Assembly (NCBI GenBank): GCA_964404765.1
Contig: CAYOLL010000128.1
Location: 1 to 17,393 of the forward strand
From: CAYOLL01 sp964404765 [NCBI: uncultured Gemmatimonadota bacterium]
Lineage (GTDB): Bacteria; 4572-55
DNA length: 17,393 nt
Direction: 5' to 3'
Each line of letters begins with the position of its first letter. Positions within the stretch are counted from its first letter, which is position 1. Under the pieces are notes generated by a model that saw only the letters and a list, made by a program, of their open reading frames with translations, ran no database searches and had not been told where the DNA came from. The translations under genes were made by a program, and so were the position numbers. Below, one piece after another: positions 15,341 through 17,393 of this stretch.

Positions 15341-16814
15341 GGGCCGCCTCCTGGTAATAGGTCAGCGGGCGATCCAGGCATGAGGTTTCCGGCAGTTCGG
15401 CTGCCACAGTCTTTATTTTTTCCAGCAATTGACGCCGCGCGTAGTCGGTCAGGATCGTCTCGATCCGCCGCGCGCTGACCTGGGGCAGTTGCAGAATCAG
15501 CGGCAGCGCCGCCGTCCAAATCTCCGCCGCAAAACGACTCGACAACATCGTCAAGCCCCGCAGTTGATCCCGCACAATCTTCGGATTGTCCGCTTTGACC
15601 CGGGCGATCAGCTCGTCGCTCGCGGGCAATGGGTGAAGATCCGCCTGCGCCGCCGCCGTCAAATCCGAGACGCTTTTTCGAAAATCCCGATAGTGGTTGC
15701 TGTTTTTAACGATCCGGCCCCGTTCGGCGGGAATCGCATGACGGGCGACCTCCTGGCCGCTGTCCGGGTCGCGAAGAATCAACGTTTCGCCCGACGATTC
15801 GACAGCCACCTCTTTGCGTTGATAGACAAACGGCGCCGAATATTTGTTGCCCGCAAAGCTCAGCAAGCCCGTCTTGTCCACCTGGCGGGTCGACCGCTCG
15901 ACCACCGCATAACGCTGACGCAATAACGGCCGTTCGTCTTCAAAAAGATCGATCGGACGACGTTGCGTCACTTCGTGAATCCGCACATTGGCCACCTCGT
16001 TCAGCCAATCCAGCGCGCGCGCTTGAACGGTCCGGATGTCCGCAAAATACTCGCCGTATAAAAAGCTGTCCTTCACATAGCCGACGCTCCGCTCCACCTT
16101 GCCCTTACTCTGCGGATCGTAGCCTTCGCACACCCGAACGCCAAAATCATGCCCCGTCGCAAACTGGTGAAACCGCTCGTTGAGCAGGACTTCCCGATAA
16201 CGCTCGTTGATCACAACCATCTTCGTCTGGTCGTAAACAGACTCATGGGCAGCCCCGCCAAAGTAGACAAACGCCTGGCGATGCGCCGCGATAAATGCGT
16301 CCGTGTCATAAGGGCAACCCTGAAAATGAACATACAACCGGCGCGAATACGAAAACACAAACACGATGAAATAGACTTTGAACTCGCCGCCGTCCGTGCG
16401 CACAACCCGCATCTCGCCGCCGTCTACCTGAATCTGATGACCCGGCGCCATGTCCAATACCGGCTCAAAATGACGAATCCGATCCGGCGAAATCAACACC
16501 CGCAGCGGCTTCAGATAGTCCCGAAATGCCCGAACTTTGCCCGTAACATCCGGATACCGTTCCTTCACTTGGCGCAGCAGCTTCACCGAACTGATCTTCG
16601 GAAAATGCGCCAATTGCTCCGCGATAAACTCCCGCGCAACGCCAAACCGGCTCGATCGTTGACGCCCCTCAAAATTGGCTGACGCCGCGGATAATGCCAG
16701 CGCTTCATACTTGCGTACCGTGTTCACCGACAGGCGCAATTCTTCGGCAGTGTCCCGAAGTGAATGGTCTTGACACAAGGTCTTAATTTGATGATACACG
16801 ATGACTCCTATCAT
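15333..16814 (-). CDS. istA: IS21 transposase IstA
   Basis: A 493-residue DDE transposase. An N-terminal helix-turn-helix (about residues 15-40, SLRDTAEELRLSVNTVRKYE) is followed by an rve/RNase H-like catalytic core with Asp131 (QIQVDGGEM), Asp195 (ESVYDQTKMVV) and Glu241 (SKGKVERSVG), then the C-terminal beta-barrel region (YSAPFVYQRKEVAVESSGE). All three acidic residues are present. The ATG at 16814 has GGGGAGG 6 bases upstream and is preferred to one 45 bases earlier that has no ribosome site. Confidence 0.96.
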   Translation of the reverse strand: MIGVIVYHQIKTLCQDHSLRDTAEELRLSVNTVRKYEALALSAASANFEGRQRSSRFGVAREFIAEQLAHFPKISSVKLLRQVKERYPDVTGKVRAFRDYLKPLRVLISPDRIRHFEPVLDMAPGHQIQVDGGEMRVVRTDGGEFKVYFIVFVFSYSRRLYVHFQGCPYDTDAFIAAHRQAFVYFGGAAHESVYDQTKMVVINERYREVLLNERFHQFATGHDFGVRVCEGYDPQSKGKVERSVGYVKDSFLYGEYFADIRTVQARALDWLNEVANVRIHEVTQRRPIDLFEDERPLLRQRYAVVERSTRQVDKTGLLSFAGNKYSAPFVYQRKEVAVESSGETLILRDPDSGQEVARHAIPAERGRIVKNSNHYRDFRKSVSDLTAAAQADLHPLPASDELIARVKADNPKIVRDQLRGLTMLSSRFAAEIWTAALPLILQLPQVSARRIETILTDYARRQLLEKIKTVAAELPETSCLDRPLTYYQEAAHA

Positions 16815-16868
16815 TGGCGACCTCCCCTTGTTGGTTAAGAAGAGATCAAGGTAATCCACTTGCCAAAG

Positions 16869-16912
16869 TGTATCAATTTATACTGCCGTTTTTGTGTCAA
16901 TTCTCACTGCCG
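16869..16912 (-). repeat. IS21 right-end doubled transposase-binding repeats
   Basis: Two 20-base units at 16869-16888 and 16893-16912, spaced 24 bp apart exactly as at the left end, with the form TGT(A/G)TCAATT...ACTGCCG. They lie between the istA start and the end of the element and probably also overlap the istA promoter region. The 177 bp beyond the element (16919-17095) shows no gene I can support. Confidence 0.8.
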
Positions 16913-17095
16913 GTGACAGGTTTCCTTAATTTCCGTTATGTTAATTTTGCCGGTCAATTGTTTGGCGGTAAATATGCCTTCAAAGGCTTCTGTGGCCGCC
17001 CGCCTGAACGTCATTGGCTAATCTTTAGTGGGACAATTAAGACCCATAAGCTATATTTCGTGCCGATTGTTTTTCTGAATAGAGCGCCACAAATA

Positions 17096-17129
17096 AAAAA
17101 CCCCGTGCAATTCAATACACGGGGTTTTT
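17096..17129 (-). terminator. Terminator of the double-glycine peptide operon
   Basis: AAAAACCCCGTG (17096-17107) and CACGGGGTTTTT (17118-17129) form a perfect 12-bp inverted repeat with a 10-base loop and A/T tracts on both sides. On the minus strand it lies about 40 bases after the last peptide stop. It could also work on the plus strand. Confidence 0.88.
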
Positions 17130-17170
17130 AGGTTAACAGACAGCCTTATTAAGAATCAATGCGTATTACC

Positions 17171-17245
17171 CTAATTAACGTTATCGCCAGGCATTACCAT
17201 ACCGCCTTTAACTTGCTTCATCTCATTTTTCGTCAGCTTTTTCAT
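17171..17245 (-). CDS. Double-glycine leader peptide A
   Basis: A 24-residue peptide: leader MKKLTKNEMKQVKGG and core MVMPGDNVN. The leader fits the double-glycine secretion pattern used by peptidase-containing ABC transporters: Leu at -12, Thr at -11, Glu at -8, Met at -7, Val at -4, Gly-Gly at -2/-1. Processing after GG would release a 9-residue core without Cys, so lanthionine or disulfide chemistry is unlikely. AAGGAG at 17253-17258 lies 7 bases before the ATG. An ATG touching the ribosome site (17252) opens a frame of only nine codons and is rejected. It is the last gene of the array, followed by the terminator at 17096-17129. Whether it is a bacteriocin, a signal or a modified natural product is not decidable here. 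Confidence 0.82.
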   Translation of the reverse strand: MKKLTKNEMKQVKGGMVMPGDNVN

Positions 17246-17258
17246 TTTGCATCTCCTT

Positions 17259-17270
17259 GTGCTTTCGCAC
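17259..17270 (-). promoter_or_regulatory. GAAA-tetraloop hairpin before peptide A
   Basis: Minus strand GTGC-GAAA-GCAC: a 4-bp stem with a GNRA tetraloop. Its last base directly abuts the AAGGAG ribosome site (17253-17258). The same hairpin, ribosome site and spacer occur before peptide B (17359-17383), with 25 of 25 bases identical. Confidence 0.65.
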
Positions 17271-17271
17271 A

Positions 17272-17358
17272 TTAGAGTCCCTTGGGTCCTTTTTCAGTCT
17301 CAAATTGCACTCTCCCACCTTTAACTTGCATCATCTCGTTTTTCGTCAGCTTTTTCAT
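17272..17358 (-). CDS. Double-glycine leader peptide B
   Basis: A 28-residue peptide: leader MKKLTKNEMMQVKGG, one residue different from peptide A, and core RVQFETEKGPKGL, 13 residues, charged and Cys-free. The ribosome site AAGGAG (17366-17371) is 7 bases before the ATG. It lies 26 bases upstream of peptide A's start; the tandem period between starts is 113 bases. The leader DNA differs from copy A at four positions, three of them silent, while the cores are unrelated. Such short genes are routinely missed by gene callers. Function unknown; export and cleavage by a C39-type transporter is inferred from the leader. Confidence 0.82.
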   Translation of the reverse strand: MKKLTKNEMMQVKGGRVQFETEKGPKGL

Positions 17359-17371
17359 TTTGCATCTCCTT

Positions 17372-17383
17372 GTGCTTTCGCAC
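17372..17383 (-). promoter_or_regulatory. GAAA-tetraloop hairpin before peptide B
   Basis: Same 12-base GTGC-GAAA-GCAC hairpin as at 17259-17270, again touching the AAGGAG ribosome site. It begins two bases after the stop of the preceding truncated peptide gene. Confidence 0.65.
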
Positions 17384-17384
17384 G

Positions 17385-17393
17385 TTAGAACCA
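17385..17393 (-). CDS. 3' end of a third double-glycine peptide gene (partial)
   Basis: Only the last codons are in the window: TGG TTC TAA, giving a core ending Trp-Phe. The stop sits at exactly the same distance from the hairpin as the stop of peptide B, which is the evidence that another unit of the array lies upstream beyond the window edge. Confidence 0.5.
   Translation of the reverse strand, partial: WF

Larger units (their letters stand above)
14437..16918 (-). mobile_element. IS21-family insertion sequence (intact)
   Basis: About 2.48 kb, the usual size of IS21. It contains istA and istB overlapping by 8 bases and inverted ends with two 20-base repeats each. The right end closes ...GCCGGTGACA; the left end reads CGTTACCGGCA where TG would be expected, so its outermost base appears changed or the end is off by a base or two. 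No target-site duplication is visible (flanks GACCGG and GGTTTC). Both genes are full length with catalytic residues kept, so the element may be, or recently was, active. It was inserted beside the repeat cluster and upstream of the terminator of the peptide operon. Confidence 0.9.

Noticed and set aside
16906-17014. Minus-strand frame starting MTFRRAATEAFEG that runs into the IS21 end
   Set aside because: It could be a gene cut by the insertion, but there is no ribosome site and no continuation on the left side of the IS.
16814-17131. Plus-strand open frame of 105 codons across the IS21 right end
   Set aside because: It begins inside the IS, runs through the transposase-binding repeats and ends in a terminator; no ribosome site.
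17201-17383. CRISPR-like direct repeats
   Set aside because: Only two 70-base units that encode leaders with ribosome sites; repeat length and content do not fit CRISPR.

Overview
The window looks like chromosomal DNA from an uncultured Gram-negative bacterium. A TonB-dependent outer-membrane receptor, a lipoprotein, MreC and a LysM envelope protein all point to a diderm. Many short palindromic intergenic repeats and RiPP-like double-glycine peptides would fit an FCB-superphylum or KSB1/Calditrichota-like lineage, but that placement is inference only. The material is a mosaic of ordinary housekeeping genes, decayed genes and mobile or repetitive DNA.

Layout. From 1 to 2420 there is an orphan soluble three-PAS histidine kinase (minus strand) with its own promoter, followed by repeat-rich spacers. 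From 2540 to 2690 there is a nested palindromic element. From 2700 to 3800 lies a badly broken katG (catalase-peroxidase) that has two internal deletions and a nonsense codon but keeps its ribosome binding site and terminator. From 3880 to 6930 a PD-(D/E)XK-like gene with its own promoter sits between a complete TonB-dependent receptor gene and an extra copy of that receptor's last 13 codons and stop. The receptor's signal peptide has absorbed palindromic repeats in frame. From 6996 to 8960 there is a secreted ankyrin-repeat protein and a second nested palindromic element.

The plus-strand block from 9098 to 13827 holds a near-consensus promoter driving a small lipoprotein and a LysM protein, a terminator, a coupled phoH-mreC pair, and a FecR-like/TPR secreted protein that ends at a bidirectional terminator. 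A 7Fe-type ferredoxin is read toward that terminator from the other side. From 14299 to 14428 there is a cluster of three intergenic repeat families, and directly after it an apparently intact IS21-family element (istA, istB, doubled end repeats; 14437-16918).

The most interesting part is at the right edge. On the minus strand, ending at the terminator at 17096-17129, is a tandem array of very short genes encoding peptides with a near-identical 15-residue double-glycine leader and unrelated 9- and 13-residue cores. The end of a third copy is cut off by the window edge. Each gene is preceded by an identical hairpin with a GAAA tetraloop abutting the Shine-Dalgarno sequence. These look like precursors of exported signalling or antimicrobial peptides. 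No transporter or modification enzyme is visible in the window, so such genes would have to lie beyond 17393.
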